DNA from: Microbispora amethystogenes | Lineage (GTDB): Bacteria > Actinomycetota > Actinomycetes > Streptosporangiales > Streptosporangiaceae | DNA length: 64,000 nucleotides | Direction: 5' to 3' | Assembly: GCF_016863015.1 (NCBI RefSeq) | Contig: NZ_BOOB01000003.1 | Span: 62,001-126,000 of the forward strand | Shown here: piece after piece, positions 1-10,171 of the stretch | Position numbering within the stretch: the first letter of the stretch is position 1 | Layout: each line of letters opens with the position of its first letter | Made by a program: the position numbers and the translations under genes | The notes under the pieces: generated by a model | The model's database searches: none | Told to the model about the DNA's origin: nothing | The model's input: the letters and a program-made list of their open reading frames with translations, nothing else

Positions 1-1104
1 TGGCTGGTCGCGAGCTACCGGCTGTGGGCGCGGATGGACGCCGAGGTGGTGTCGGGCGCCGCGACGGCCGGGCTGGCCTGGCTCGCCCTGTCGGGCTGCA
101 CGACCTCGTCCGACCATCACTACATCTTCCCCAAGGGCCGGGGCGACCTGTTCGAGGCGGAGATCGAGGCCGCCCGCGCGGTCGGGCTGCGCTTCCATCC
201 CTGCCGGGGGTCCATGGACCGGGGCGCCTCGCGCGGCGGGCTGCCGCCGGACGAGGTCGTGGAGGACATCGACGAGATTCTCGGGGCGACCGAGGAAGCG
301 GTCCGGAAATATCATGACCCGTCCTTCGGGTCGATGCTGCGCGTCGCCGTCGCCCCCTGCTCGCCGTTCTCGGTCAGCGGCGAGCTCATGACCCGCTCGG
401 CGGAGCTCGCCCGCTCCCTCGGCGTACGGCTGCACACGCACGGCGCGGAGACGGCGGACGAGGACGAGCACTGCGTGGAGCAGTTCGGCGTGCTTCCGGT
501 CGACTACCTCGACCGGCTCGGCTGGCTCGGCCCCGACGTGTGGCTGGCCCACTGCGTGCACCTCACCGACAAGGACGTGCGGCGCTTCGCCGAGACCGGC
601 ACCGGGGTCGCGCACTGCCCGTCCTCCAACGGCCGTCTCGGCGCCGGCATCGCGCGGATCAGCGACCTGCTGGCGGCGGGCGCGCCGGTCGGGCTCGGCG
701 TCGACGGCGCCGCCTCCAGCGAGATGACCCCGCTGGCCGGGGAGATCCGCATGGCCATGCTCATGCAGCGGGCGAGGTACGGCCCGCGCGCGCTCACCGC
801 CCGCCAGGCCCTGGAGACGGCCACCCTGGGCGGCGCCCGCTGCCTCGGCCGGGAGGCCGAGATCGGCTCGCTGGAGCCCGGCAAGCTCGCCGACGTCGCG
901 CTGTGGCGGCTCGGCGGCTTCCACGCCGCGATCGACGACCCCGTCGTCGCGTTCGCCTACGGCGCCACCCCGCCGCTCGCCCGGCTGCTGGTCGGCGGCC
1001 GGACCGTGGTGGACGGCGGCGAACTGCGCACCGTGCCGGGCGATGCCGCCGCACGGGCGGGGGCCGACGCGCACCGCCGCTTGCGCACCGGGGATCATGT
1101 CTGA
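1..1104 (+). CDS. 8-oxoguanine deaminase-type amidohydrolase (5' end outside window)
   Basis: Metal-dependent amidohydrolase of the 8-oxoguanine / guanine deaminase / triazine hydrolase group. It would hydrolytically deaminate an oxidised or aminated purine in the cytoplasm. The frame is open from base 1, so the N-terminus with the first metal HxH motif is missing. Visible family marks are GCTTSSDHHY near the start, the metal/substrate motif HTHGAE around residue 140, HCVHL around residue 185, and GLGVDG with its metal Asp around residue 230. The C-terminal part carries the usual EIGSLEPGKLADV strand. It is followed within about 70 bases by glycerate kinase, allantoinase and allantoicase genes on the same strand, which supports purine salvage or catabolism. 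The exact substrate (8-oxoguanine versus related purine or triazine) cannot be fixed by reading alone. Confidence 0.8.
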   Translation, partial: WLVASYRLWARMDAEVVSGAATAGLAWLALSGCTTSSDHHYIFPKGRGDLFEAEIEAARAVGLRFHPCRGSMDRGASRGGLPPDEVVEDIDEILGATEEAVRKYHDPSFGSMLRVAVAPCSPFSVSGELMTRSAELARSLGVRLHTHGAETADEDEHCVEQFGVLPVDYLDRLGWLGPDVWLAHCVHLTDKDVRRFAETGTGVAHCPSSNGRLGAGIARISDLLAAGAPVGLGVDGAASSEMTPLAGEIRMAMLMQRARYGPRALTARQALETATLGGARCLGREAEIGSLEPGKLADVALWRLGGFHAAIDDPVVAFAYGATPPLARLLVGGRTVVDGGELRTVPGDAAARAGADAHRRLRTGDHV

Positions 1105-1141
1105 AACGTTTCGGGACGGGACGAAGGTCGATCGAAGGGCC

Positions 1142-1181
1142 AGGCATGACAGGGCACACGGCAGGGCACACGGCATGACAG
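1142..1181 (+). repeat. short tandem repeat spanning the glycerate kinase start
   Basis: An agggcac-type unit is repeated here and the string ATGACAGGGCAC occurs twice, at 1146 and 1175. The first ATG is out of frame with glycerate kinase, so the start region looks duplicated and slippage-prone. Confidence 0.6.
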
Positions 1182-2332
1182 GGCACGTCGTCATCGCGCC
1201 GGACAAGTTCCGGGGGTCGCTCACCTCTCCGGAGGTGGCCGCGCACGTGGCCGCCGGGCTGGGCGACGTCCCCGTCGTGCCGCTGCCCGTCGCCGACGGA
1301 GGGGACGGCACGGTCGACGCGGTCGTGGCGAGCGGGTTCACCCGGGTCGAGACGGAGGTGACCGGCCCGGACGGCACGCCGGTCCCGGCGGCCTACGCGG
1401 TGCGGGACGAGCCGGGCGGCCGGGTCGCGGTGATCGAGCTGGCCGAGGCGTCCGGCCTGCGGCGGCTCCAGCGAGGCCTCGCCCCCCTCACCGCCACCAG
1501 CCGTGGCACCGGTGAACTGATCGCCCACGCCGTACGGCACGGCGCGGCGCGGATCGTGCTCGGCCTCGGCGGCAGCGCCTGCACCGACGGCGGCGCGGGC
1601 ATGGCCCAGGCCCTCGGCGTACGGCTGCTCGACGCCGGGGGGAACGAGCTTCCGCCCGGCGGGGCGGCGCTGCGCGACCTGCACACGATCGACGCCTCCG
1701 ACCGGCTGCGCGGGTTCGAGGTCGTGGTCGCGAGCGACGTGGACAACCCGCTGCTCGGCCCGTACGGCGCGGCGGCGGTGTACGGCCCGCAGAAGGGCGC
1801 GAGCCCGGGCGACGTCGCCGTGCTGGAGGCCGGGCTGGCCCGGCTCGCGGCCGTCGCCGCGCACACCCACGGCCTGCCGGGCGCGGCCGAGCACGACGGC
1901 CCCGTCGGAGCGATGGGCGTGGCCGGGCGGGAGGGGGCGGGTGCGGCCGGCGGGGTCGGCTTCGGCGCGCTGGTCTTCCTCGGCGCCGAGATCCGGCCGG
2001 GCATCGGCTACCTGCTCGACCTGGTGGACTTCGACCGGCACGTGGCGGGCGCCCGGCTGGTGATCACGGGTGAGGGCGCGATCGACGAGCAGACCCTGCG
2101 CGGCAAGGCGCCCGTTGGCGTGGCCGCGGCGGCGGCCGGTCACGGCGTGCCGGTCGTGGCCGTCTGCGGCCGCCGCACGGTGGGCGACGACGAACTGAAG
2201 AAGGCGGGGATCGAGGCGGCGTACGCGCTGACCGACATCGAGCCCGACGTCGCGAGGTGCGTGGCCGAGGCCGGGCCGCTGCTCGAACGGCTGGCCCGCC
2301 GGATCGCGGCCGAGCACCTCACCAGGAGGTAG
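1175..2332 (+). CDS. glxK: glycerate 2-kinase (GarK/GlxK family)
   Basis: ATP-dependent kinase phosphorylating D-glycerate to 2-phosphoglycerate. The protein is 385 aa, normal for the family. It opens with the typical [15 protein letters not shown] segment, then has PVADGGDGT and the glycine-rich [14 protein letters not shown] motif around residues 128-141. Start ATG 1175 is chosen because homologs begin right before the [10 protein letters not shown] strand; the upstream ATG at 1146 is in another frame. In ureide-using bacteria, glyoxylate from allantoin breakdown is recycled through tartronate semialdehyde and glycerate. A glycerate kinase between a purine deaminase and allantoinase fits that route, though the carboligase and reductase genes are not in this window. 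Confidence 0.88.
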   Translation: MTGHVVIAPDKFRGSLTSPEVAAHVAAGLGDVPVVPLPVADGGDGTVDAVVASGFTRVETEVTGPDGTPVPAAYAVRDEPGGRVAVIELAEASGLRRLQRGLAPLTATSRGTGELIAHAVRHGAARIVLGLGGSACTDGGAGMAQALGVRLLDAGGNELPPGGAALRDLHTIDASDRLRGFEVVVASDVDNPLLGPYGAAAVYGPQKGASPGDVAVLEAGLARLAAVAAHTHGLPGAAEHDGPVGAMGVAGREGAGAAGGVGFGALVFLGAEIRPGIGYLLDLVDFDRHVAGARLVITGEGAIDEQTLRGKAPVGVAAAAAGHGVPVVAVCGRRTVGDDELKKAGIEAAYALTDIEPDVARCVAEAGPLLERLARRIAAEHLTRR

Positions 2333-2348
2333 ACGCCGGCGCGGGACC

Positions 2349-3743
2349 ATGCCGGCTGACGCCCGGATCGCGAGAGGAGCGGTGGGTTCTTTGCACGATC
2401 ACGCGGGGGAAGAGGAGGTCTCACCCGGCGGCGGCCGGCGGTGCGACCTGGTGGTGCGGTCGCGGCGGGTCGTGACCCCGGAGGGGGAGCGGGCGCTCGC
2501 CGTCGCCGTGCACGGGGGCCTGATCGAGGCCCTCTGCCCCTACGACGACCCGCCCGAGGCCGACGAGCTGGCCGACCTCGGCGACCTGCCGCTGCTGCCC
2601 GGGCTGGTCGACTCGCACGTACACGTCAACGAGCCCGGCCGCACCCACTGGGAGGGCTTCGCGACCGCCACCGCCGCGGCGGCGGCCGGGGGCGTCACCA
2701 CCATCGTGGACATGCCGCTGAACTCGCTGCCGCCGACCCTGGACGTCGCCTCGCTGGAGGTCAAGCGGAAGGCCGCCGAGGGGCGGTGCCACGTGGACGT
2801 CGGCTTCTGGGGCGGCGCGGTCCCGGGAAACCTGCCCGACCTGCGCCCCCTGCACGAGGCCGGGGTCATGGGCGTCAAGTGCTTCCTGTCGCCGTCCGGG
2901 GTCGAGGAGTTCCCCGAGCTCGACCACGACGGGCTTCGGGCCGCGCTCGCGGAGGTGGCGGGCTTCGGCGGGCTGCTGATCGCGCACGCCGAGGACCCGG
3001 CGCTGCTGTCCGAGCCCGGCGGCCCGGCGTACGACGACTTCCTCAGGTCGCGCCCGCAGGAGGCCGAGCGGCGGGCCGTGGAGCGGGTGATCGCGCTGGC
3101 CGCCGAGACGGGCGCCAGGGCGCACATCGTGCACGTGTCGGCCGCCGCCTGCCTCGGGCCGCTCCGCGAGGCGCGGGCGGCCGGGGTGCGCGTCAGCGCC
3201 GAGACCTGCCCGCACTACCTGACCCTGGCGGCCGAGCAGGTCACCGGCCCGGCGTACAAGTGCTGCCCGCCGATCCGGGAGGCGGCCAACCGCGACGCGC
3301 TGTGGGAGGCGCTCGCCGAGGGGGTGCTGATGGGGATCGTCTCCGACCACTCCCCGTCGACGCCCGACCTCAAGGTGCCCGACTTCGCCGAGGCGTGGGG
3401 CGGGATCTCCTCCCTCCAGGTCGGCCTGCCCGCCGTGTGGACCGCCGCCCGCGCCCGCGGGTACGGCCTGACCGACGTCGTCCGCTGGATGGCCGAGGGC
3501 CCCGCCCGCCTCGCGGGCCTGCCGTACAAGGGGGCGATCAGGCCGGGCAACGACGCCGACCTGGTGGCCTTCGACCCCGACGCCGAGTTCACGGTCGACG
3601 TGGCGGCGCTGCACCACCGCAACCCCGTGTCGCCCTACCACGGGCGGCGCCTCTCCGGCCTCGTCCGCACCACCTGGCTGCGCGGCGCCCCCGTCGACCT
3701 CGCCGCTCCGGCCGGTCGCCTGCTGACCCGGGGAGCGCGGTGA
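2349..3743 (+). CDS. allB: allantoinase
   Basis: Zinc-dependent cyclic amidohydrolase opening the hydantoin ring of allantoin to allantoate. Family marks are the metal pair [16 protein letters not shown] around residues 88-103, the carboxylated-lysine segment [16 protein letters not shown], and the TCPHYL and SDHSPS motifs. The [10 protein letters not shown] stretch separates allantoinase from dihydroorotase, and the window has a separate pyrC. The 464-aa length assumes ATG 2349. The first 30 residues are not conserved-looking, so a downstream GTG (2382) is possible. The stop overlaps the GTG of the allantoicase gene, indicating translational coupling. Confidence 0.9.
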   Translation: MPADARIARGAVGSLHDHAGEEEVSPGGGRRCDLVVRSRRVVTPEGERALAVAVHGGLIEALCPYDDPPEADELADLGDLPLLPGLVDSHVHVNEPGRTHWEGFATATAAAAAGGVTTIVDMPLNSLPPTLDVASLEVKRKAAEGRCHVDVGFWGGAVPGNLPDLRPLHEAGVMGVKCFLSPSGVEEFPELDHDGLRAALAEVAGFGGLLIAHAEDPALLSEPGGPAYDDFLRSRPQEAERRAVERVIALAAETGARAHIVHVSAAACLGPLREARAAGVRVSAETCPHYLTLAAEQVTGPAYKCCPPIREAANRDALWEALAEGVLMGIVSDHSPSTPDLKVPDFAEAWGGISSLQVGLPAVWTAARARGYGLTDVVRWMAEGPARLAGLPYKGAIRPGNDADLVAFDPDAEFTVDVAALHHRNPVSPYHGRRLSGLVRTTWLRGAPVDLAAPAGRLLTRGAR

Positions 3744-4813
3744 ACGCCTTCACCCGCCTGCCCGACCTCGCCCTCCGCACGTACGGCGGGTCGGTCGTGG
3801 CGGCCAACGACGAGTCGTTCGCCGAGCGGGAGGCCCTGATCAGGCCCGGACCCGCCGAGTTCCGGCCGCACACCTTCGGCGCGAAGGGCCAGGTCTACGA
3901 CGGCTGGGAGACGCGCCGGCGGCGCGAGGCGGGTCATGACTGGGCGATCGTCCGCCTCGGCATGCCGGGAGTCATCCGGGGCGTCGTCGTCGACACCGCG
4001 TGGTTCCGCGGCAACTACCCGCCGTACGCCTCGGTGGAGGCGTGCGCGGCGGAGGGCCATCCGGCGCCGGAGGAACTGGACGGCTGGGTGGAGATCGTGC
4101 CGAAGAGCCCGCTCGGGGGCGACGCGGCCCACGAGTTCGCGGTGACCGATCCCCGCCGGTTCACGCACGTCCGGCTGAACATCTTCCCCGACGGCGGCGT
4201 CGCGCGGCTGCGGGTGCACGGCCGGGTCGTGCCCGACCCGGCGTTCCTGCGCGGGCTGACCGTCGACCTCGCCGCGCTGGAGAACGGCGGGCTCGTCACC
4301 GCGTGCTCGGACGAGTTCTACTCCTCGCCGAACAACGTCCTCGCGCCCGGGCTCGCCCGCAACCAGGCCGAGGGCTGGGAGACGGCCCGGCGGCGCGACG
4401 GAGGCAACGACTGGCTCGTGGTCGCCCTCGCCGGGCCCGGCCGGATCGCCGTGGCCGAGATCGACACCACCAACCTGAAGTTCAACGCCCCCGGCTGGGC
4501 CTCCCTCATGGGCGCCGACACCGGCCACGCCGCACGGACGCCGCCGGGCCTGGACACCGGCCAGTCGCCCGAGGACGACCGCCGAGCGCCCCTGGACGAC
4601 GGCCGAGCGCTCCCGCCGGAGGGCGACGCCGGTCGAGCGCCGCTGCCGGACGACGCCGCCTGGTTCCCGCTGCTGCCGAAGACCCGGCTCCAACCGGACA
4701 CCCGCCACCGCTTCCGCCTCGACGACGACCGCCGCGTCACCCACGTCCGCCTCGACATCTTCCCCGACGGCGGCCTCGCCCGCCTCCGCCTCCCCGGCAC
4801 CCTCATCCCCTGA
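3740..4813 (+). CDS. alc: allantoicase with a low-complexity insertion
   Basis: Hydrolyses allantoate to ureidoglycolate and urea. The protein is 357 aa with the duplicated jelly-roll architecture of allantoicase. Each half carries FxxxNNVL/NDESF-like, GWETxRRR and HVRLxIFPDGGxARLR motifs (first repeat about residues 20-155, second about 190-355). GTG 3740 overlaps the allB stop. An Asp/Pro/Arg-rich stretch at about residues 265-310 (4540-4665) interrupts the second half between the strand ending WASLMGAD and WFPLLPKT. It is built of imperfect repeats such as DDRRAPL / DDGRALP / DAGRAPLP and looks like a slippage-born surface loop rather than part of the fold. Confidence 0.9.
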   Translation: MNAFTRLPDLALRTYGGSVVAANDESFAEREALIRPGPAEFRPHTFGAKGQVYDGWETRRRREAGHDWAIVRLGMPGVIRGVVVDTAWFRGNYPPYASVEACAAEGHPAPEELDGWVEIVPKSPLGGDAAHEFAVTDPRRFTHVRLNIFPDGGVARLRVHGRVVPDPAFLRGLTVDLAALENGGLVTACSDEFYSSPNNVLAPGLARNQAEGWETARRRDGGNDWLVVALAGPGRIAVAEIDTTNLKFNAPGWASLMGADTGHAARTPPGLDTGQSPEDDRRAPLDDGRALPPEGDAGRAPLPDDAAWFPLLPKTRLQPDTRHRFRLDDDRRVTHVRLDIFPDGGLARLRLPGTLIP

Positions 4814-4911
4814 GCACCTGAGCCGGTGGAATCGCTGCGAACCGAGGACCCCACGAAGTAGGGTGACAAGACGATTTCGGAGGGTAGCGAAACGAGCACG
4901 GTTCGTTCTGC

Positions 4912-4917
4912 TACACT
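4912..4917 (+). promoter_or_regulatory. putative -10 element for the NYN gene
   Basis: TACACT fits the actinobacterial TAnnnT -10 pattern and lies in a locally AT-richer stretch. Upstream, cgaaac and ggttcg (4889-4894 and 4901-4906) form a 6-6-6 imperfect inverted repeat. It is not a canonical SOS box because the spacing is wrong. Confidence 0.45.
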
Positions 4918-4929
4918 GGGACCATTACT

Positions 4930-4962
4930 CCCCGCCGTCCTCCGGGACTGGCGGGGCTTTTT
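4930..4962 (+). terminator. intrinsic terminator or attenuator hairpin in the NYN leader
   Basis: The CCCCGCC (4930-4936) and GGCGGGG (4950-4956) arms continue inward as GTCC/GGAC around a small loop, giving about 11 paired bases, followed by a T run. It begins only a few bases after the start site predicted from the -10 at 4912. It would therefore act as a promoter-proximal attenuator, unless it simply ends allantoicase transcription. Confidence 0.65.
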
Positions 4963-4980
4963 CATGTGGGGGACGACCTC

Positions 4981-5568
4981 GTGGCCGAACGTGTCGCGGT
5001 TTTCCTGGACTTTTAGAACGTCCATCTGAGCGGGCACGGTCTCTTCGAAAGTTACGGTCTGCCGCCGTACAGATGCGTGCCCGATCCTGCCAGGATCGCC
5101 GACCTGATCGGTCAGCGGAGATCGCGCACGAGTGAGGTGACGGCGGTGCGGGTCTACCGGGGCCGTCCTGACCCCAACTATCAGCCGTTACCGGCAGCAG
5201 CCAACGATGCTCAGGCGGCGCGGTGGACACACGACCGCCGCGTCCAGATGATCCGACGGCAACTCAACTACCGCGGCTGGACGGATGGAACGCCTCCACA
5301 GGAGAAGGGCATCGATGTCGCCCTGGCCGTCGATCTCATCCACCTGGCGCTGCGGAGGCAGTACGACGCTCTGGTGCTGTTCTCGAGTGACACCGACCTT
5401 CTCCCAGCGGTGGAGACGATCAAGGGGTTGCGACTCGGGCACATCGAGGTGGCTTGCTGGTCGGGGTTCAAGCCTCTCCGGATCAAAGGCACCAATCTTC
5501 CCTACTGCCACTTCCTGAACAAGGACGACTGGGCAGCGGTCACTGAGGACTGGACTGACCGCATCTGA
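4981..5568 (+). pseudogene. NYN-domain (LabA/PIN-like) protein with in-frame amber codon
   Basis: Reading from GTG 4981, which has a GGGGGA ribosome-binding site, gives an N-terminus VAERVAVFLDF, then TAG (5014-5016), then NVHLSGHGLFESYG in the same frame through to the stop at 5568. NYN proteins normally have an uninterrupted FLDxxN strand carrying the first acidic metal ligand, and relatives from memory read FLDYQNVHL, so the TAG replaces a Gln codon. A downstream GTG (5077) could start a 163-aa product, but it would lack that first Asp/Asn strand. The later acidic motifs ALAVDLIHLA and FSSDTDLLPAV are intact. The gene also has a TTA leucine codon (5188-5190) and more A/T-ending codons than its neighbours, suggesting acquisition. 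It could be a recent pseudogene, a sequencing error, or a read-through gene. Confidence 0.7.
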
Positions 5569-5612
5569 GGAGAGGCGGCGCGCGGAGATTCGCAGCGGCG
5601 GTGAGGTGGGGG

Positions 5613-7625
5613 TCAGTGCCAGATCGTGATGGTGGTGCCCTGGGGTTGCTGGCCGAGGGGGTTCTCGCCGACGACGCGCTGGGTGCCGACCAGCTCACGG
5701 ACCTTGACCTTGAAGCCGGCCGCCTTCAGTTCGGACACCGCGTCCCGCACGGCCTTGAACCGCACGTCGGGCACGTTCACGAAGTCGGGCGCCGCCTGCG
5801 AGGGATCGGTCTCCCACGGCCAGTGGAAGCCCTGGTCCGGGCCGCGTGACACGGTCAGGTGCACGGTCGCCCCGGCCACCGTCTCCGCGCCGCCCGAGGG
5901 GTCCTGCGCGATCACGGTGCCCGGCGGGGCGTCGTCGGCCGTCTCGTCGATCTGGACGTTGAAGCCCTTGTCGCGCAGGAACTTCTCCGCCTGGTCGCGC
6001 ATCATCTGCGTGACGTCCGGCATGAGCAGCCCGGCGCTGACCACGAAGTTGACCGCGCCGCCCTTCCTCACGCGCTTGCCCACCAGCGGGTTCGTACGGA
6101 TGACCTGGTCACGCGGGATCGTCTCGCTCGCGCTCCGGCTGACCCGTCCGGGGGTCAGCCCGGCCTCGGCGATCTTGGCCCGGGCGTCCGCCAGGCTGAG
6201 GCCCTCGACCTTCGGCACCGGGATCGTCTCCGGGCCGGCCGACGGGATCAGCTTGAGCACCGCTCCCTTGACCGCCTCGGCGCCCGGCCCCGGCTCGGTG
6301 TTCAGGACGACGTCCTTGGGGACCTTGTCGTCGAACACCGGCTTGAGGACCTGCACCTCGAAACCGCGGCTCTGCGCCTCCTGCCGCGCGACCGTGAGGG
6401 GCTTGTTCACCAGGTCGGGCACCTTCGTGTAGCGGCCCTCGGAGAACCACCAGCCCGTGAAGGCGACGCCCGCGAGCATGACGAGGGCCAGCACGGCGAG
6501 GAACCAGACCGGTCTCGGCCGTGCCCTGCGGGTCCCGCGGCGCCCTCCCGCCTCCGCGGGGCCGGTCATGACGCCGGTCAGCAGGTCCGTACGCGGCTGG
6601 ATCATCGTCTGGCCGAGCTGCGCGTGCGCGGCCGTGCCGGACGCGGGGGTCGCGCCCGCCGGGGCGACGGGCGCGCGGTGCGCCCCCGTTCCGGCGCCGC
6701 TGTGCGCGCCCGTCGGGGAGCCCCCCATGGAGTCGCCCGCGGAGCCCGGGCGGGTGTGCCCGCCGGTGTGCCCGGTCCTCGGCAGCGTGCGGTGGATCTC
6801 GACGGCGGCGACCAGCATGGCGGTCGCGTCCGCCGGGCGCCGGGCGGGGTCCTTGTCGGTGGCGGCCGTGACGAGCGCGTCGATCTGCGGCGGGATGCCG
6901 GGCACGACCGAGGACGGCGCGGGCACGGTCTCGTGCACGTGCCGGTAGGCGATCGACATCGGCGTCTCACCGGCGTACGGCGGCTGCCCGGTGAGCAGCT
7001 CGAACAGCATGATCCCGGCGGCGTACACGTCGCTGCGCGCGTCGGCGAGGCCGGTCGTGACCTGCTCGGGCGACATGTAGCCGATCGTGCCGATCATCAT
7101 GCCGGTCTTGGTCTGGTTGGTGGCCTCGATCGCCCGGGCCAGGCCGAAGTCCACGACCTTCACCCGGCCGTCGTCGGCGAGCAGCACGTTCTCGGGCTTG
7201 ACGTCCCGGTGGATCAGCCCCGCCTGGTGGGCCGCGCCGAGGGCGGCGAGCACCGGGATGACCATCTCCAGGGCCTCGCGCGCGGGGAGGCGGCCACGCT
7301 GGCGCAGGATGTCGCGCAGCGTCCTGCCGGGGACGTACTCCATCGACAGGTAGACGTTCGCCCCGTCGGTGCCCTGGTCGAAGACCTGCACGATGTTCGG
7401 GTGCGAGAGACTCGCCACCGACTTGGCCTCGCCGATGAACCGCTGGACGAACTGCGGGTCCTCGGCCAGCGAACGGTGCATCACCTTGACGGCGACCGTG
7501 CGGTCGAGCCGGACGTCCAGAGCCAGGTAGACGGAGGCCATGCCGCCCCGGGCGATCCGGGACTCGACGCGGTAGCGCCCGTCGAGCAGCTGCCCCACGA
7601 GCGGATCGGTTAGCGTCGTGTCCAC
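5613..7625 (-). CDS. PASTA-domain serine/threonine protein kinase (PknB/PknL type)
   Basis: Membrane Ser/Thr kinase of 670 aa. The kinase domain is at about residues 17-275 (glycine loop ARGGMASVY, catalytic HRDVKPEN, DFG as VVDFGLA, TIGYMSPEQ). A Pro/Gly/Thr-rich linker follows, then one membrane helix (about 375-397) and four extracellular PASTA repeats to the C-terminus, which bind peptidoglycan fragments in this family. GTG 7625 is preferred over ATG 7646 because TAAACT lies exactly 7 nt upstream (leaderless signature) and homologs begin VDTTL. The nearby Rv2175c-like gene (11394) matters: in M. tuberculosis PknL sits next to Rv2175c and phosphorylates it. Here the pair is separated by thiamine genes. 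It is convergent with the NYN gene. Confidence 0.93.
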   Translation of the reverse strand: MDTTLTDPLVGQLLDGRYRVESRIARGGMASVYLALDVRLDRTVAVKVMHRSLAEDPQFVQRFIGEAKSVASLSHPNIVQVFDQGTDGANVYLSMEYVPGRTLRDILRQRGRLPAREALEMVIPVLAALGAAHQAGLIHRDVKPENVLLADDGRVKVVDFGLARAIEATNQTKTGMMIGTIGYMSPEQVTTGLADARSDVYAAGIMLFELLTGQPPYAGETPMSIAYRHVHETVPAPSSVVPGIPPQIDALVTAATDKDPARRPADATAMLVAAVEIHRTLPRTGHTGGHTRPGSAGDSMGGSPTGAHSGAGTGAHRAPVAPAGATPASGTAAHAQLGQTMIQPRTDLLTGVMTGPAEAGGRRGTRRARPRPVWFLAVLALVMLAGVAFTGWWFSEGRYTKVPDLVNKPLTVARQEAQSRGFEVQVLKPVFDDKVPKDVVLNTEPGPGAEAVKGAVLKLIPSAGPETIPVPKVEGLSLADARAKIAEAGLTPGRVSRSASETIPRDQVIRTNPLVGKRVRKGGAVNFVVSAGLLMPDVTQMMRDQAEKFLRDKGFNVQIDETADDAPPGTVIAQDPSGGAETVAGATVHLTVSRGPDQGFHWPWETDPSQAAPDFVNVPDVRFKAVRDAVSELKAAGFKVKVRELVGTQRVVGENPLGQQPQGTTITIWH

Positions 7626-7632
7626 CCGCCCG

Positions 7633-7638
7633 AGTTTA
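7633..7638 (-). promoter_or_regulatory. -10 element, leaderless promoter of the PASTA kinase
   Basis: On the minus strand TAAACT is followed by 7 nt and then GTG (7625), with no Shine-Dalgarno. Transcription would start at or next to the initiation codon. Confidence 0.55.
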
Positions 7639-7770
7639 CGGGTCATTTGCCGTCGGGCGTGTTCCCGAACCCCAAACCGAGACCTGGCCGGCTCGCTTTC
7701 GCGCGACCCGGAAAGCCGTCCCTCGTCCGAAAACCGGCCTTACCCGGCGCCCAATTGGGAAAGGCGCCGG

Positions 7771-8763
<993 letters not shown>

Positions 8764-8767
<4 letters not shown>

Positions 8768-9900
8768 GAGTGGAATCTCCCTGGGTCGCAGGACAGGGCG
8801 GCCTCCGGCACCGCGCCGCCGGTGAGGAGCGCGGCGACGGCCTCGGCGGTGACCGGGGCCAGCAGCACACCGTTCCGGCCGTGCCCGGTCGCCGCGAGGA
8901 CGCCGGGGGGCCCGGCGGGGCCGATGAGCGGAAGGTTGTCCGGGGTCCCCGGGCGGAAGCCGACGGCCGTCTCGGCCAGTTCGAGCTCGGTGAGGCCGGG
9001 CACCAGCTCGCGGGCGTCGCGCAGCAGCTCGTACACCCCGCCGGCGGTGACCCGCGCGTCGTATCCCAGCTCCTCGGAGGTGGCGCCCAGGACGATCTCC
9101 CCGTCGCCCCGGGGGACGAGGTAGGCGGGGGAACCGTGCACCAGTCCCCGTACGCACCGGGTGAGGAACCCCCGGGGGCCCCGCAACCGGAGGATCTGCC
9201 CCTTGACCGGCCGTACGGGCAGGCCGGGGAGCAGGGCCGCCGACCACGATCCGGCGGCCACCACGACCCGGCCGGCCGGGACGGTCCCGCCGGACGCCAG
9301 CCGCACCGACGGGGAGCCCCGCCCGGGGAGGACGATCCCGGCGGCGCGCTCGGCCACCAGCGTGCCGCCCGCCTTCTCGAACGCGGTCAGCAGCGCGCGT
9401 ACGAGCCTGCGGGGATCGACCCAGGCGTCGTCGCGGGCCAGCAGCCCGCCGCGCACCGAGGGGGACAGCATCGGCTCGAAGGAGCGGCACTCGCGCCCGG
9501 TGAGCCGTTCGACCCGCAGGCCGAGCGTGCGCTCGAAGGCCGCGAGGTCGTCGAGGACGGCCATGTCGTCCGCGCCGCGGGCGACCTCCAGCGTGCCCTC
9601 GGTGCGATAGTCGAGCTCGGCGCCGGACTCGTCCTCCAGCTCCGCCCGGAACGCCGGCCAGGCGGCCAGCGACGCCAGCCCGAGCCGCAGCAGCGGCTCC
9701 TCCGTGTAGGTCACCTCGCTGACCGGCGCGAGCATCCCGGCGGCGGCGTGGGTGGCGCCGCTTCCCGGCGCGGGGTCCACCACGGCCACGGAAAGGCCGC
9801 GCCGCGCCGTACGCCAGGCGGCGGCGAGGCCCGCCACGCCGCCTCCCACGATCACGACGTCGTGGCCGGGCTCTCTCCCGGAGGGCCGTGTGGAGGACAC
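8764..9900 (-). CDS. thiO: glycine oxidase
   Basis: FAD-dependent amine oxidase producing the dehydroglycine used by ThiG. 378 aa. Rossmann motif VVIVGGGVAGLAAAWR near residues 15-30, second FAD motif VDPAPGSGATHAAAGML typical of ThiO, and the C-terminal GHGRNGVLLAP. GTG 9900 lies immediately after the AAGGGAG segment that belongs to the 3' side of the TPP riboswitch. The ribosome-binding site is therefore part of the aptamer, and thiamine pyrophosphate should block initiation directly. Confidence 0.94.
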
Positions 9901-9995
9901 CGCGCTCCCTTCGCCGGCATTACCCGGATCAGGTGGTGGGCGGTCGAGAGCCGAACGCTCTCCTCTCAGCCCGGTCCGCCGGGCTCCCGCGCGTC
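9901..9995 (-). promoter_or_regulatory. TPP riboswitch (THI element)
   Basis: Read on the minus strand, the segment has the conserved order GGGAGCCCGG, CTGAGAGGA, ACCTGATCCGGGTAATGCC and GGCGAAGGGA, the universal TPP aptamer core. The last purine-rich block doubles as the thiO ribosome-binding site, with the GTG starting directly after it. A translational OFF switch for thiO-thiS-thiG is expected. Confidence 0.95.
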
Positions 9996-10159
9996 TTACG
10001 CCCCACAGCGTAGTACGTGGCGGATACCGGCGGATCGCCCGGTTCGGCGCTTGAGCGGACGGGCGTGACCTGGCTCACAATCGGGGCTGCCCGGGATGTG
10101 CGCGCTCCTTGCCCAACTCGTTATGGGGAGCCCGTTGGCCAGGTCCCCTGTTGACAATC

Positions 10160-10165
10160 TATGGT
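10160..10165 (+). promoter_or_regulatory. -10 element, leaderless promoter of the flavoprotein gene
   Basis: TATGGT is followed by 6 nt and then GTG 10172. A TTGGCC hexamer lies 19 nt upstream. No good Shine-Dalgarno is present. Confidence 0.5.
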
Positions 10166-10171
10166 CAAGGC

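Noticed and set aside
4889..4906. SOS box upstream of the NYN gene
   Set aside because: The inverted half-sites are 6 bp apart and diverge from TCGAAC-n4-GTTCGA, unlike the clear boxes at 16811 and 16851.
7626..7646. ATG 7646 as start of the PASTA kinase
   Set aside because: The leaderless -10 lies between it and GTG 7625, and homologs begin at the VDTTL segment.
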